A stretch of DNA of 64,000 nt from Gramella sp. AN32 (lineage in GTDB: Bacteria; Bacteroidota; Bacteroidia; Flavobacteriales; Flavobacteriaceae), in assembly GCF_023718305.1 (NCBI RefSeq), contig NZ_QEYO01000006.1, forward strand, positions 124,001 through 188,000, written 5' to 3'. A model generated the notes under the pieces. The model was not told the DNA's origin. It did not search any database and saw only the letters and a program-made list of their open reading frames with translations. Position numbers and translations under genes: made by a program. Every line of letters starts with the position of its first letter. The first letter of the stretch is position 1. Positions 35,662 to 44,324 of this stretch are shown here, in pieces.

Positions 35662-35805
35662 TGACCGCTAACGGTTTCGCTTATCGCAAGTGTGCGGAAT
35701 TTAGCACACGGAGTTGTCAGTTTATTGTTTTGTTATTTGGAGTTCTAAATTATCGATTTTGTTCAAATACCGCATATTTGCGATGAAGCGGTGTTGGCAA
35801 TTGGC
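35662..35805. repeat. attC-like long hairpin (copy 2)
   Basis: The arms at 35678-35697 and 35770-35790 are near-complements: CGCTT(C)ATCGCAA followed by two variable bases and TGCGG. The loop is about 70 bases. Flanks read ACCGCTAACGG and GTGTTGGCAATTGGC. The layout (long imperfect hairpin next to a toxin-antitoxin pair) resembles an integron attC site, but the core boxes differ from the proteobacterial consensus. Confidence 0.6.
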
Positions 35806-35807
35806 TG

Positions 35808-36125
35808 CTACTTTGTCTGCTCTATTTTTTCTGGATTTTGCCGAGTATCAAAAACATTTGCAATTTCGATACGGTTTTGTGTCTTATTAATCCAATAAAT
35901 GATTTTGTAGTTTTTAAAGACTAAGTATCGAAAATCATGCTCTCTTTCTTTAAGAAGAAATTCTTTCTGCCCAATTTCCGGTGTTTTTTCTAAACCAATT
36001 GTAGTATCAATAATTCCATTAACCAATTTCGCAGCTACCCTATTGCTGGCTTTATATTTATAGTAATGAAATATATCTTCTAATTTATCCTCAGCTAGTT
36101 GAGTCCAATAAACGGTTAACTCCAT
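35808..36125 (-). CDS. ParE/RelE-family toxin
   Basis: 105 residues with the RelE/ParE fold: ELTVYWTQLAEDKLEDIFHYYK at the start, AKLVNGIIDTTIGLEKTPEIGQKE, then HDFRYLVFKNYKIIYWINKTQNRIEIANVFDTRQNPEKI at the end. It should inhibit gyrase or translation; the target cannot be told. It overlaps the upstream antitoxin gene by 10 bp and lies between two attC-like hairpins, a place typical of cassette-borne toxin-antitoxin pairs. Confidence 0.85.
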   Translation of the reverse strand: MELTVYWTQLAEDKLEDIFHYYKYKASNRVAAKLVNGIIDTTIGLEKTPEIGQKEFLLKEREHDFRYLVFKNYKIIYWINKTQNRIEIANVFDTRQNPEKIEQTK

Positions 36126-36358
36126 TTTTGAACTTTTGCTTTTAAGTCACTTGCTTTAGTTAATCTTCCTTTTTTAGAGTCATCTAATGCTTGATCAATT
36201 TCATCATTGAATTGCTGCATAGACATGGGTTTCATCTCTTTTTCAAGTAATTCAGCCTTTCTTTTATGCAACATCTTTTCTAAACCATTTATAATTTCCT
36301 CATTTTGTAAACGAAGAAATTCTTGAACAAAAGATATTTTTTTAGCCTCTAAATCCAT
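36116..36358 (-). CDS. Antitoxin of the ParE/RelE pair
   Basis: 80 residues from ATG 36358 (a TTG at 36376 would add six). The protein is helical and charged; the tail MSMQQFNDEIDQALDDSKKGRLTKASDLKAKVQKW looks like the toxin-binding part of small antitoxins, in which the region around a Gly-Arg and Ser is conserved. The N-terminal DNA-binding part is not clear. It is called from its size, its overlap with the toxin gene and order (antitoxin first). Confidence 0.7.
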   Translation of the reverse strand: MDLEAKKISFVQEFLRLQNEEIINGLEKMLHKRKAELLEKEMKPMSMQQFNDEIDQALDDSKKGRLTKASDLKAKVQKWS

Positions 36359-36467
36359 CTTTCTGCTTTTTATCAAAAATACGAATTCTAATTTATTACT
36401 TCTAGTTTAGTAGAATTTTTGTGCAGCTGTCTCGTCCTAGAATACGGCTACAGGTTAAACTTGATTT

Positions 36468-37283
36468 TTACGCTGCATTTTGGTGTACCGCATTAGGTGT
36501 TTGATAGTCTAAAGATAAATGTAATCTTATTTCATTGTATAGTTTGATCGCATTTTTTGCGGCTCTTTTAGCATGAGCTAGATCTGTAAAGGTCTGATCG
36601 AGGTAAAATTCATCTTTGAGTATTCCGTTTACCCGCTCTGCCAGTGCATTCTCATAGCAGTGATTATCCTCGGTCATGCTTATTTGTACTTTATTCTTCT
36701 GAAGGATCTGGGTGTATGTAGTACTGCAATATTGAAAACCTCTGTCGGAATGATGAATAAGCCCTTTGATATCCTTGGCCTGGTATATGGCTTTGTTTAA
36801 TGCTCTCACACATCCTTTGAGTTCAAGACTGTTGCTAATGTCGTAACCTACAATTTTTCTGGAATGCATGTCTGTAATGAGGGCCAGGTAACAAAAGCCT
36901 TTTACGGTTCTGATATAGGTGATATCGCTTACCCATACCTGATTGGCTCTGCTAACTTTAAGTTCTTTGATGATATTTTTGTACTTATGGAACCGGTGCA
37001 TAGAGTTGGTGGTTTTAGTGCAGTATTTCTTTCTAAGTGTGAGCATATTGTGTTTTCTAAGGATGTTGAATAAAGTATCCCTGCCTACTTTTAGGCGTGC
37101 TGTTTCGAAATCATGGTTCAGGGATCTCATGAGTTTCCTGACACCTTCTCTTGGAAGGGATTTGCGTCTTTGTTTGACGATCCTAACGACCTGTCGTTCT
37201 ACTTCCAGGCGCTCGTCCTCTCTTCGTTTATACTTGTAATAGGCATCTCGTTTGAGATCGAAACACTTGCAAATAGCGGTCAA
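36468..37283 (-). CDS. IS3-family transposase OrfB
   Basis: 271 residues from the first TTG, but the frame is open further upstream to a slippery run of nine A and a C (37336-37345). A -1 shift there joins OrfA to OrfB, giving KYQALIKAKDKAKGFASLTAICK across the join. OrfB has the HTH_21 region (RREDERLEVERQVVRIVKQRRKSLP) and the rve DDE core: VWVSDITYIRTVKGFCYLALITDMHSR, LIHHSDRGFQYCSTTYTQIL and ENALAERVNGILKDEF. The active form is the OrfAB fusion. Confidence 0.92.
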   Translation of the reverse strand: MTAICKCFDLKRDAYYKYKRREDERLEVERQVVRIVKQRRKSLPREGVRKLMRSLNHDFETARLKVGRDTLFNILRKHNMLTLRKKYCTKTTNSMHRFHKYKNIIKELKVSRANQVWVSDITYIRTVKGFCYLALITDMHSRKIVGYDISNSLELKGCVRALNKAIYQAKDIKGLIHHSDRGFQYCSTTYTQILQKNKVQISMTEDNHCYENALAERVNGILKDEFYLDQTFTDLAHAKRAAKNAIKLYNEIRLHLSLDYQTPNAVHQNAA

Positions 37284-37318
37284 AGAAGCAAATCCCTTGG
37301 CTTTATCTTTAGCCTTAA

Positions 37319-37690
37319 TTAAGGCTTGATATTTAGTTTTTTTTTGAGTTCCACCACTGATTTGTAGCCTAGTTTTTCAGCCGCTACTTCCAGGTATGAT
37401 TCTTCAATCAAAGCATCCATATCTTTTTTAAGCAAGAGCTTTTTGAGCTGTTCAATCTCTTTCTGAAGTTGCTTAATCCGTGTTATTTCATCTTTAGTGT
37501 TCACAGTAACCCTGGTGTTCATAAGGTCTTTCCGATGGTATTTCTTGATCCATTCGTTAATAGTAGAAGGAGCAATCCCATAGAGTTTCCCTAGTTGATA
37601 CTTGTTTAGTTTACCTGTGGTAAGTTCGTCTAAAATTTTCAATTTGAAGGATTCTGAATACCGTCTGATTACTTTGTCATTTTTGTACAT
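37319..37690 (-). CDS. IS3-family OrfA
   Basis: 123 residues: a helix-turn-helix (YSESFKLKILDELTTGKLNKYQLGKLYGIAPSTINEWIKKY) and a leucine-zipper (IKQLQKEIEQLKKLLLKKDMDALIEESYLE). Near its end the codons run into the A9C slippery sequence, so a part of the ribosomes shift into orfB. Alone it acts as a regulator of transposition in this family. Confidence 0.9.
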   Translation of the reverse strand: MYKNDKVIRRYSESFKLKILDELTTGKLNKYQLGKLYGIAPSTINEWIKKYHRKDLMNTRVTVNTKDEITRIKQLQKEIEQLKKLLLKKDMDALIEESYLEVAAEKLGYKSVVELKKKLNIKP

Positions 37691-37735
37691 AACTATTTAA
37701 AATTATGTAGCCTTTATTCAGGACGGGTCAAGCTT

Positions 37736-37873
37736 GTTGCCAACGGCCGCGCATAACACAAGTCGCGGGAATCAGGACTCGAATTTGTCGGCTTGTTGTA
37801 TTTAAATTGATCTCTAAAATAACCATTTTCACTCAACTACCCGCTATTTGAGTTATGCGCTGTTGTGTGCAGC
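37736..37873. repeat. attC-like long hairpin (copy 3)
   Basis: The arms at 37749-37769 (GCGCATAACACAAGTCGCGGG) and 37840-37860 (ends GAGTTATGCGC) pair over about 18 of 21 bases, with a 70-base loop. GTTGCCAACGG precedes and TGTTGTGTGCAGC follows. GCATAAC/GTTATGC are one change from the R-box pattern RYYYAAC/GTTRRRY. The IS3 element is inserted at its left border. Confidence 0.65.
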
Positions 37874-38474
37874 GGAGTGGCATTTTGCAGAAATGCCGCG
37901 AGCGTAGTCGCATGGCGGGCCACCATTAGCCAGGTCGAGAAGTAGCCTGGTGGTTTAGACTTATGCATTTTATCCCCCGGGACGGATAATAGGCGTCAGT
38001 CTAAATGTCGGATGGCTCCATGGAAGCCTCCCGCTGCGCACCGCTGCTTTTCCCAATTCAGTTGTTGAATGTTAGTTCTTAGATGGAACCGTTGATTTGT
38101 TAGTGCTTGGGTGCAGGAGTTGAATTTTTAGTTTTTGAAGTGTAGTTGAATATGGGTTGTTAAGCACAATTATACGTGTTTTCCTCTAGTGCTTCTTTCA
38201 GGAGTACCAACTAACTTGGGCAAACTCGCTGGCGTGTCCACGCCTTGAGAGCGAGCTCTCGGCGATGTCCATCGCGCAAGTTTGAACCAAGACTTCTCCT
38301 AACGTCAAAGTCTTGTTTAAAAAGCAGCAGTGCTTGCGGGAGACCCTGGGCCATTGCCATCCGCACCAGGCTTTTCGAGTCGGCCGCCCGCCAGACGATT
38401 GCATGCAAAACTCGTTATATTCATCCAAATATACACTTTTAATCGAGTACGTTCCGGGATAAACGCAGTTCTAC
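37874..38474. other. GC-rich, hairpin-dense non-coding block (candidate ncRNA or oriT)
   Basis: About 600 bp with no credible gene; GC is clearly above the neighbours. Block A (37880-38029): GGCATTT/AAATGCC, CCAGG/CCTGG, a nested pair TTTAGACT ... TTATCC-loop-GGATAA ... AGTCTAAA, and GGCT/AGCC. Block B (38231-38315): GGCGT-gtcc-ACGCC, GAGAG-cgag-CTCTC, GCGAT-gtcc-ATCGC and CAAGACTT/AAGTCTTG in tandem. Short ORFs on both strands here look like translated structure, not proteins. It may be a structured RNA or a transfer origin ahead of the tra genes. Confidence 0.5.
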
Positions 38475-39116
38475 CTATTTTATAACACTCAAAATTGCTA
38501 GACTTAATTCTTTCAGATTCCTAGGATCACTTAAATATCCTGCTTCAACCGGATTACTCAAAAAACCCATCTCTATCAATAAAGAAGGGGTGCTATCAAT
38601 AGTTTCCCGCAGTACCTGAAAATCCGAGAATTTTACGCCCCGACTCTTTATACCAGTCCTTTGAGTGACTGATTTTTCAATTTGGTATGCTAGGTAAGTG
38701 GATTCATTTAGATTAATGCTATTCCTCCGGGAAACATAAATTTCAATTCCTCTGGCGTTTATAAAAGGGGAGTGGTTGCAATGCAGGGAAATAAATCTAT
38801 CCGCTTTAAGTGATCTGGCAATTTTAGATCTGTCGCTTAGAGAAATTAAAGTATCTGAATAGCGCGTAAGATAAATTTCAAATTTATTCTGGAATACAAT
38901 TAGATTTAGTTTTTGAAGGTGCAACGCTAATTTCAGCACTACCTCTTTTTCCTGGATCTCATTTACTCCTATGGCTCCGGCATCTTTGCCTCCATGTCCG
39001 GGATCGATAACAATAACTAATTTTTCATTTCCTTTCAATTGCGCAGAAATATACTGGGGCATAAGGATTAATCCTGTCAAAATAATGATCCCTACAATTG
39101 ATCTTAAAAACTGCAT
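38475..39116 (-). CDS. N-acetylmuramoyl-L-alanine amidase (Amidase_3)
   Basis: 213 residues with an N-terminal signal or anchor (LRSIVGIIILTGLILMPQYISA). The zinc site is visible: VIDPGHGGKDAGA (His), NEIQEKEVVLKLAL (Glu), FISLHCNHSPF (His), and the catalytic Glu in SLLIEMGFLSNP. It cuts the stem peptide from peptidoglycan. A lone amidase divergent from a tra operon suggests local wall opening for the conjugation channel, as inference. Confidence 0.87.
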   Translation of the reverse strand: MQFLRSIVGIIILTGLILMPQYISAQLKGNEKLVIVIDPGHGGKDAGAIGVNEIQEKEVVLKLALHLQKLNLIVFQNKFEIYLTRYSDTLISLSDRSKIARSLKADRFISLHCNHSPFINARGIEIYVSRRNSINLNESTYLAYQIEKSVTQRTGIKSRGVKFSDFQVLRETIDSTPSLLIEMGFLSNPVEAGYLSDPRNLKELSLAILSVIK

Positions 39117-39311
39117 GACTTCTGTTTTAATTGTTTAAAAATCAGACAATCAAAACTTCTATTGAGAATATTTCAAAGTTTAACATGAGCTCAAGTTAAA
39201 ATTTGAACATTTCAATCCATCCCTTCTATTTCATGATAGATTCGATAAAAATTCATTCATCAAGTTGTCATCAACTACCTGTTATAACTAACAGTCAAAA
39301 AACGAAACATC

Positions 39312-39599
39312 ATGAAAAGATCTATTTACACTACACTTTTTTTGTCTCTTTTTTCTATTCCAGTTTTCGCACAGATTGGCGGTATAGAAAATTCTGTAGC
39401 GGACATTTCCGACACTATCAGAGCAATTTTTCCCATCATTCTCGGAGTGATATTTCTGGTAGGCTTCCTTTTTAATGCCGGCCATTTTTTTGGTGAAAAT
39501 GCCGATTTGAAAAAGGGAATCACCCGTGTGCTGGTTTTTGTTTTAATCGCCGGAGCGGTGGTTGGAATTTTTACTTACCTCATAAGCATCGTTGTATAA
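39312..39599 (+). CDS. traE: Conjugative transposon protein TraE (DUF4134)
   Basis: 95 residues: a signal peptide (LFLSLFSIPVFAQ) and two membrane helices (IRAIFPIILGVIFLVGFLFNAGHFF and ITRVLVFVLIAGAVVGIFTYLISIVV). This is the small pilin-like TraE/DUF4134 protein that begins many Bacteroidota transfer operons and corresponds to VirB2. The stop overlaps the next start as TAATG. Confidence 0.85.
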   Translation: MKRSIYTTLFLSLFSIPVFAQIGGIENSVADISDTIRAIFPIILGVIFLVGFLFNAGHFFGENADLKKGITRVLVFVLIAGAVVGIFTYLISIVV

Positions 39600-39883
39600 T
39601 GAAACAGTTCGAGGTATATAGAAATATTAGAAAAGGAGCCATGATTTGGGGACTTCCAATCACCATGTTTGCATTGATGATGATCTGTATCGTAGGCTCA
39701 CTTATGGTGATTATTTTCTCCTTCAGCTTAACAATGATCATTGGGGTTTTTATTTGTAATACCGGTCTCTATATAATTCTGATCAGGATATCAAGCAATC
39801 CCCGGCTTTTTCAATTTTCAAGTGTCTTTCCAGGTATTATCAGCAATAAAAAATCAAGCCTTTTAAATTATGAAGAAAATTAA
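39599..39883 (+). CDS. traF: Conjugative transposon protein TraF (DUF4133)
   Basis: 94 residues with two membrane helices (GLPITMFALMMICIVGSLMVIIFSF, TMIIGVFICNTGLYIILI). It starts MKQFEVYRNIRKGAMIWGLP, the DUF4133 pattern, which corresponds to VirB3. It overlaps traE by one base and traG by 14 bases. Confidence 0.85.
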   Translation: MKQFEVYRNIRKGAMIWGLPITMFALMMICIVGSLMVIIFSFSLTMIIGVFICNTGLYIILIRISSNPRLFQFSSVFPGIISNKKSSLLNYEEN

Positions 39884-42293
39884 CCTAGCATCCTATTCAC
39901 CAATCTTTGATATTCAGGATAATTTGGTTTTTGCCAGTAATGGGAACCTGATTCTATGTTATCAGGTTAGACTTCCCGAAATCTACTCATTGTCAGAAAA
40001 AGATTTTGATGAACTGCACAGTACTTTCTTTCAGGCATTCAAGTCACTACCTGCATCCTGTGTTATTCACAAACAGGATGTTTATTTAAAGCAGGAGTAT
40101 TCTTCAGAAAAGCTTCCCAATAAAACTTTTTTGGAAAAGGCTACCCATAATCATTTTAAAGGGCGGGAGTACATAGAACACCAAAGCTATTTGTTTTTCG
40201 TGCTGACAAAAAACAAATCCTTAAACAATGCTAAATATAAAAACCCCTTCAGAAACATTTCAAAAACAATTCCTGAGACACTGGAGGAAAATATCCGGGA
40301 CTTCGTAAGTACGGTATCAGATTCGGTTTCCTATATCAATAATAGCCGTAAGGTCAGCTTAGTTCCTCTTGCTGAAAATAGTATAATGAGCTTTAGCGAT
40401 TCTTATTTTAATGGTTTCAATGAAGCTTGTGATACCGATATATTGCTTGATAAATCAGGTATACATATAGGAGATAATTATTTCGATTTACTATCCATAA
40501 ACAGTGAATTGTGTTTCGGGGAGAGTGTTCAAAGCAGCAAAAGAAATGAACACTTTACCTCTGATGATTTTATTTTTCACCAGGGCTTTATTGATGGTTT
40601 AGGCCTGACCTTAAATGAAAACCATATAGTAAACCAGATCATCTATCTGGACGATAAACACAAATGGAGAAAGCTGCTGGACAAAAAAATAGAAGAGCTT
40701 AACAAAAGTTCCAATTTTGGATCACAAAATAAGGTGGTTCTCCAAAAAATTCAGCATATACAGGATCAGATTAATAACGACGATAGCTCCAGGATTATTC
40801 GCGGGCATTTAAACGTCATCTATTGGACAGATGAGGCCAGCAAGTTGCAGAGAATAGCATCCAGAATAAAGGCTGAATTTAAAGAATTGGATATCATACC
40901 ATACTATCCGGGTGGTGAAGAACGTAAGAACTATTTCCTTAACAGCTATTTCTGTTTCTCCTCTAATTTTTCGAATGAGGATTTATATGTCACCGATCTC
41001 AAGCATGCATTGTGTATGCTTATAAATAATACAAATTATAAATCGGATCCAACCGGAATCATTTTTAATGACAGGGAGTATAATATCCCGGTTTTCAAAG
41101 ATGTTTGGGATGAGAAAAAGAAGCGGATCAAGGCAAGGAATTTTGCAATTTTTGCCCCAACTGGAGAAGGCAAATCCTTTCTGGCCAATAATATTCTCCG
41201 TCAATATTTTGAAAGTGGTGTGCGTCTGGTGATCATTGATCTTGGAGGGTCTTATGCCAAATTTGCCAAATTATACCCTGGCAGCTATGCTATTCTACGC
41301 TATAAAAAGGGAACAAATTTAGGTATCAATCCATTTTATATAAATGATCTCAAGGACCTAACTCCCCAGCGTCTGGAAGATCTGGCAGATTTTCTTTTCG
41401 AATTGTTCGCCTCCGGTTTGAAAGTAACAAAGGCGCAATCGGTTTCCACTAAAAAGATCTTACTCCATTATTATCAAAATGTTCCTATCCCACATTCGTT
41501 GGGCAGTTTTTATCGCTTTATAGAAGAGAATCAAAAAGATCTACATGATCAATTAAAAGTTCATCCGGATTATTTTAATATCACTGATTTCCTTCACATT
41601 ATGTCTGAATATGTAGGAAATGGAATTTATAGTTTTCTATTTAAAGAAGGATTAGATCTAACCTATAAAATTGAAGATAAAAGGCTTATCGTCTTTGAAC
41701 TGGATGAAGTGAAGGATAACAAGGAGATCCTTTCGGTAATGCTGAAATTAATTAAATCTGCTATACAAAGGACCATCTGGAGAAACCGTGCTGAAAAGGG
41801 AATTATCCTTTTTGACGAATTTGCCAAACAACTGAAATTCGAAAACGTCCTGGAAAGCGTGGAGTTTTATTACCAGGCTATTCGGAAACAGAATGGAGCG
41901 ATAGGGATCATTCTTCAATCTATCAATCAGCTTCCCAATAATTCCACCTCAGCAAGTATCCTGGAGAATACTCAGGTCATTTACAGCCTTCAAAATGAAA
42001 AAGGATATGACGAGTTGAAAAAACGTCTGAACCTCTCAATGCATGATTTAAATCAGCTGAAATCCATTAAAAACAACTTTGTCGGCCCCAGGATATACAC
42101 TGAAATATTTATAAAGATCGGTAAGGAGAGCAATATTTTCCGCCTGGAAGTTCCGAAAGAAGCTTATGCAGCGTACCTGACCGATGGTTGGGAAAATGAA
42201 GAGATTATGAGACTTTATGAAAAATATTCTGATATGGAAAAAGCAATAATTGAATTCACATCTAAAAGATCAAACTATGAAATATCAAACTAA
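39870..42293 (+). CDS. traG: TraG conjugation ATPase (VirB4 homologue)
   Basis: 807 residues. The N-terminal 380 residues are the VirB4/CagE-type region; the ATPase follows with Walker A APTGEGKS (429-436), Walker B KGIILFDEFAKQL, and QSINQLPN as the arginine/sensor area. It powers assembly of the conjugation channel at the inner membrane. The length matches the CTnDOT TraG group. Overlaps on both sides (14 bp with traF, 17 bp with traI) place it in one tightly coupled operon. Confidence 0.93.
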   Translation: MKKINLASYSPIFDIQDNLVFASNGNLILCYQVRLPEIYSLSEKDFDELHSTFFQAFKSLPASCVIHKQDVYLKQEYSSEKLPNKTFLEKATHNHFKGREYIEHQSYLFFVLTKNKSLNNAKYKNPFRNISKTIPETLEENIRDFVSTVSDSVSYINNSRKVSLVPLAENSIMSFSDSYFNGFNEACDTDILLDKSGIHIGDNYFDLLSINSELCFGESVQSSKRNEHFTSDDFIFHQGFIDGLGLTLNENHIVNQIIYLDDKHKWRKLLDKKIEELNKSSNFGSQNKVVLQKIQHIQDQINNDDSSRIIRGHLNVIYWTDEASKLQRIASRIKAEFKELDIIPYYPGGEERKNYFLNSYFCFSSNFSNEDLYVTDLKHALCMLINNTNYKSDPTGIIFNDREYNIPVFKDVWDEKKKRIKARNFAIFAPTGEGKSFLANNILRQYFESGVRLVIIDLGGSYAKFAKLYPGSYAILRYKKGTNLGINPFYINDLKDLTPQRLEDLADFLFELFASGLKVTKAQSVSTKKILLHYYQNVPIPHSLGSFYRFIEENQKDLHDQLKVHPDYFNITDFLHIMSEYVGNGIYSFLFKEGLDLTYKIEDKRLIVFELDEVKDNKEILSVMLKLIKSAIQRTIWRNRAEKGIILFDEFAKQLKFENVLESVEFYYQAIRKQNGAIGIILQSINQLPNNSTSASILENTQVIYSLQNEKGYDELKKRLNLSMHDLNQLKSIKNNFVGPRIYTEIFIKIGKESNIFRLEVPKEAYAAYLTDGWENEEIMRLYEKYSDMEKAIIEFTSKRSNYEISN

Positions 42294-42858
42294 AATTGCA
42301 GCGCTGGCGATAGTTATTGCCCTAATCATGCCCGCAAGAGTTGCGAGTCAGGGAATGCCAGTTTATGACAACACCAATTTTATAAGTCTTGCAAAATCGC
42401 TTATAGAATCGGCCAAACAAACCTCACAATTATTGAAAACAGTGGATTTCCTTAAACAACAAAAGGAAAATCTGGAGAAAGTAAATAATGTGGTAAAACA
42501 ATTGAAAGCGGTCCAGGAAATCACGGAAAATAATCAACGGCTATTTGATATAGTTCGGGACGATCTCAGGGAGATCCTGAATTCACCGTATATCAAACCG
42601 GAAGAAGTGACCCGTATTTCAGACTCCTTTAATTCTATTATTGAAAACTCATTGGAAGATCTGGATTTTATAGACCAGATACTTTCCAGCGATTATTTAA
42701 AAATGACCGATGCTGAAAGAGCGGCCATCCTGAAAGAAAAAGAAATGAATTCAAAAGAAATGGTGGCCGAGATCAACCAGAAGACCCAACGCTATCGCGA
42801 TATCATTTCTTTTCGGGAGATGCAGGATAAAATTAACAAAAGGGAAACTGATTACTAA
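42277..42858 (+). CDS. traI: Conjugative transposon protein TraI (DUF4141)
   Basis: 193 residues from ATG 42277, with a signal peptide (IAALAIVIALIMPARVASQG) and a long helical body (SLIESAKQTSQLLKTVDFLKQQKENLEKVNNVVKQL). This is the DUF4141/TraI protein of Bacteroidota transfer systems, comparable to VirB5. The ORF opens nine codons earlier at a TTG, but the ATG starts the signal peptide. TraH, sometimes placed before it, is absent. Confidence 0.83.
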   Translation: MKYQTKIAALAIVIALIMPARVASQGMPVYDNTNFISLAKSLIESAKQTSQLLKTVDFLKQQKENLEKVNNVVKQLKAVQEITENNQRLFDIVRDDLREILNSPYIKPEEVTRISDSFNSIIENSLEDLDFIDQILSSDYLKMTDAERAAILKEKEMNSKEMVAEINQKTQRYRDIISFREMQDKINKRETDY

Positions 42859-42864
42859 ACGGCT

Positions 42865-43701
42865 ATGGGTATATTTTTAGGAATAGGACTGGAATATGTG
42901 GACGCTGTTTTTCAAACTATCAAAAGCAGCGATTTTTCGCAATACACAATTACGGGGATGAAAAGTCTCGGGGTCATGTTGTTTCTGGTAAATATTCTCA
43001 AAAAATATAATGAAGGAATTGCCGATAGGGATGGTTATACCTGGGGTTTGAGTCCTGGAGAACTCGCTAAGAATTTTGTGATCGTTTTACTGGTCATATT
43101 CTCAACAGAGGTGCTGGGTGTCTTTGATGGTATTTTGGTAGCGATTGAAACCAATTATCGTGATACTGCACCTGCGCTTATACCGCTTCAGCTGCAGGAT
43201 ATTGATATCGAGCAGGATGTAGGTGCCATAGAAGCAGCAAAAAAGGCGATGGCTTTGTTGTATGAAGCCCTGGTAACTCCGCTTTACCCTGTAAAAGTAC
43301 TTTCATTTATAATCGGATTATTTTTATGGGTATTGGATCTTTTCATTTACCCATTGTTTTTAGCGGAACGTTATTTTCTCCTTGGAATCATGCAGGCTTT
43401 TTTCCCATTGATTATTAGCCTAGCCGTTTTTGAGAAATTCCGAAATATGGCCTATAATTTTTTCAGGATGTATGCGGCGGTTTATATGCTCGTTCCTGCA
43501 TTTTTCCTGGTGAATGTTTTTGTAAACGCTCTCTATGCGGAAATTAATATCAACTTCTGGTCGAATTTGTTAGGATCATCAACCGATAACGGAATTATTA
43601 AAATCATCATAGAAGCCGGGTCTATAGCCTTTATCGTATTTCTGAAATTTAAATTATACACACGAGCTACTTCATTCACCTTTAAACTTTTCACCGCCTA
43701 A
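42865..43701 (+). CDS. traJ: Conjugative transposon protein TraJ
   Basis: 278 residues with about six membrane helices, for example FVIVLLVIFSTEVLGVFDGIL, LSFIIGLFLWVLDLFIYPLFLAERYFLLGIMQAFFPLIISLAVF and FRMYAAVYMLVPAFFLVNVFVNALY. It is the TraJ inner-membrane channel part, comparable to VirB6. It overlaps traK by one base (TAATG). Confidence 0.85.
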   Translation: MGIFLGIGLEYVDAVFQTIKSSDFSQYTITGMKSLGVMLFLVNILKKYNEGIADRDGYTWGLSPGELAKNFVIVLLVIFSTEVLGVFDGILVAIETNYRDTAPALIPLQLQDIDIEQDVGAIEAAKKAMALLYEALVTPLYPVKVLSFIIGLFLWVLDLFIYPLFLAERYFLLGIMQAFFPLIISLAVFEKFRNMAYNFFRMYAAVYMLVPAFFLVNVFVNALYAEININFWSNLLGSSTDNGIIKIIIEAGSIAFIVFLKFKLYTRATSFTFKLFTA

Positions 43702-44324
43702 TGAAAACAGCCTATCACAACATTTTTAGTGTTCTAAAGATCAATCGCATTATAGTAATTACGGTGGTATGTGGCGCAGTCGTCACCAGCCTGTTTTCTG
43801 GTTGGCTGGTATATAACATACACCGTGAAGCTTTAAACAATGCCTTTGCAGTAAGTACAGATGGAGCGGTAATTCCGCTAAAGTGGGTAGATCAGAAAGA
43901 AAATTTAAAAGTTGAAGCCCTGGCACACCTGGAATTATTTCATCAATATTTTTATGATATCGATGCCAGTAATTACGTAAAGAACCTTGAGAAAGCACTC
44001 TGGTTAGGGAACAGTTCGGTGGACAATGTTTACCGACAGAAGAAAGCCGATGGCGTTTATAACCGCTTACTTCAATATTCCCTAGTACAAAATGTATTGA
44101 GCATAAATTCTGAACTAGACCTGGAACAAGTGCCTTTCCATTTTAAGACCACTACCATTTTTGAAATTAACCGGGGAAGTATTGTAGATACTTATGAACT
44201 GGTATCTACCGGTAATCTGATTCAGGTGGATCGGAATTTCCCCAATAATACTCACGGAATTTTGATCACCAATTATTTTGAAAACAGTTTAAAAAAGATC
44301 GAATATGAAAATAGAAAAGAATAA
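43701..44324 (+). CDS. traK: Conjugative transposon protein TraK
   Basis: 207 residues: a short cytoplasmic part, one membrane helix (RIIVITVVCGAVVTSLFSGWLVY), and a periplasmic domain (EALAHLELFHQYFYDIDASNYVKNLEKALWLG, later FEINRGSIVDTYELVSTG). This is TraK, comparable to VirB8. It overlaps traM by 20 bases. TraL, often found between traK and traM, is not present. Confidence 0.87.
   Translation: MKTAYHNIFSVLKINRIIVITVVCGAVVTSLFSGWLVYNIHREALNNAFAVSTDGAVIPLKWVDQKENLKVEALAHLELFHQYFYDIDASNYVKNLEKALWLGNSSVDNVYRQKKADGVYNRLLQYSLVQNVLSINSELDLEQVPFHFKTTTIFEINRGSIVDTYELVSTGNLIQVDRNFPNNTHGILITNYFENSLKKIEYENRKE

Larger units (their letters stand above)
36428..37730 (-). mobile_element. IS3-family (IS150-like) insertion sequence, complete
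   Basis: Two overlapping-frame ORFs are bounded by 25-bp imperfect inverted repeats. The left end reads TGTCTCGTCCTAGAATACGG and the right end, read inward, TGACCCGTCCTGAATAAAGG; both continue CTACA. AGC is duplicated directly outside each end, a 3-bp target duplication. Length is 1303 bp. It sits inside the toxin-antitoxin cassette border. Confidence 0.92.

Noticed and set aside
38198..38442. Three overlapping short ORFs of 65-76 codons in the GC-rich block
   Set aside because: They lie on both strands over the hairpins, have odd composition (many Cys, Arg, Trp) and no start context; they look like translated structure.
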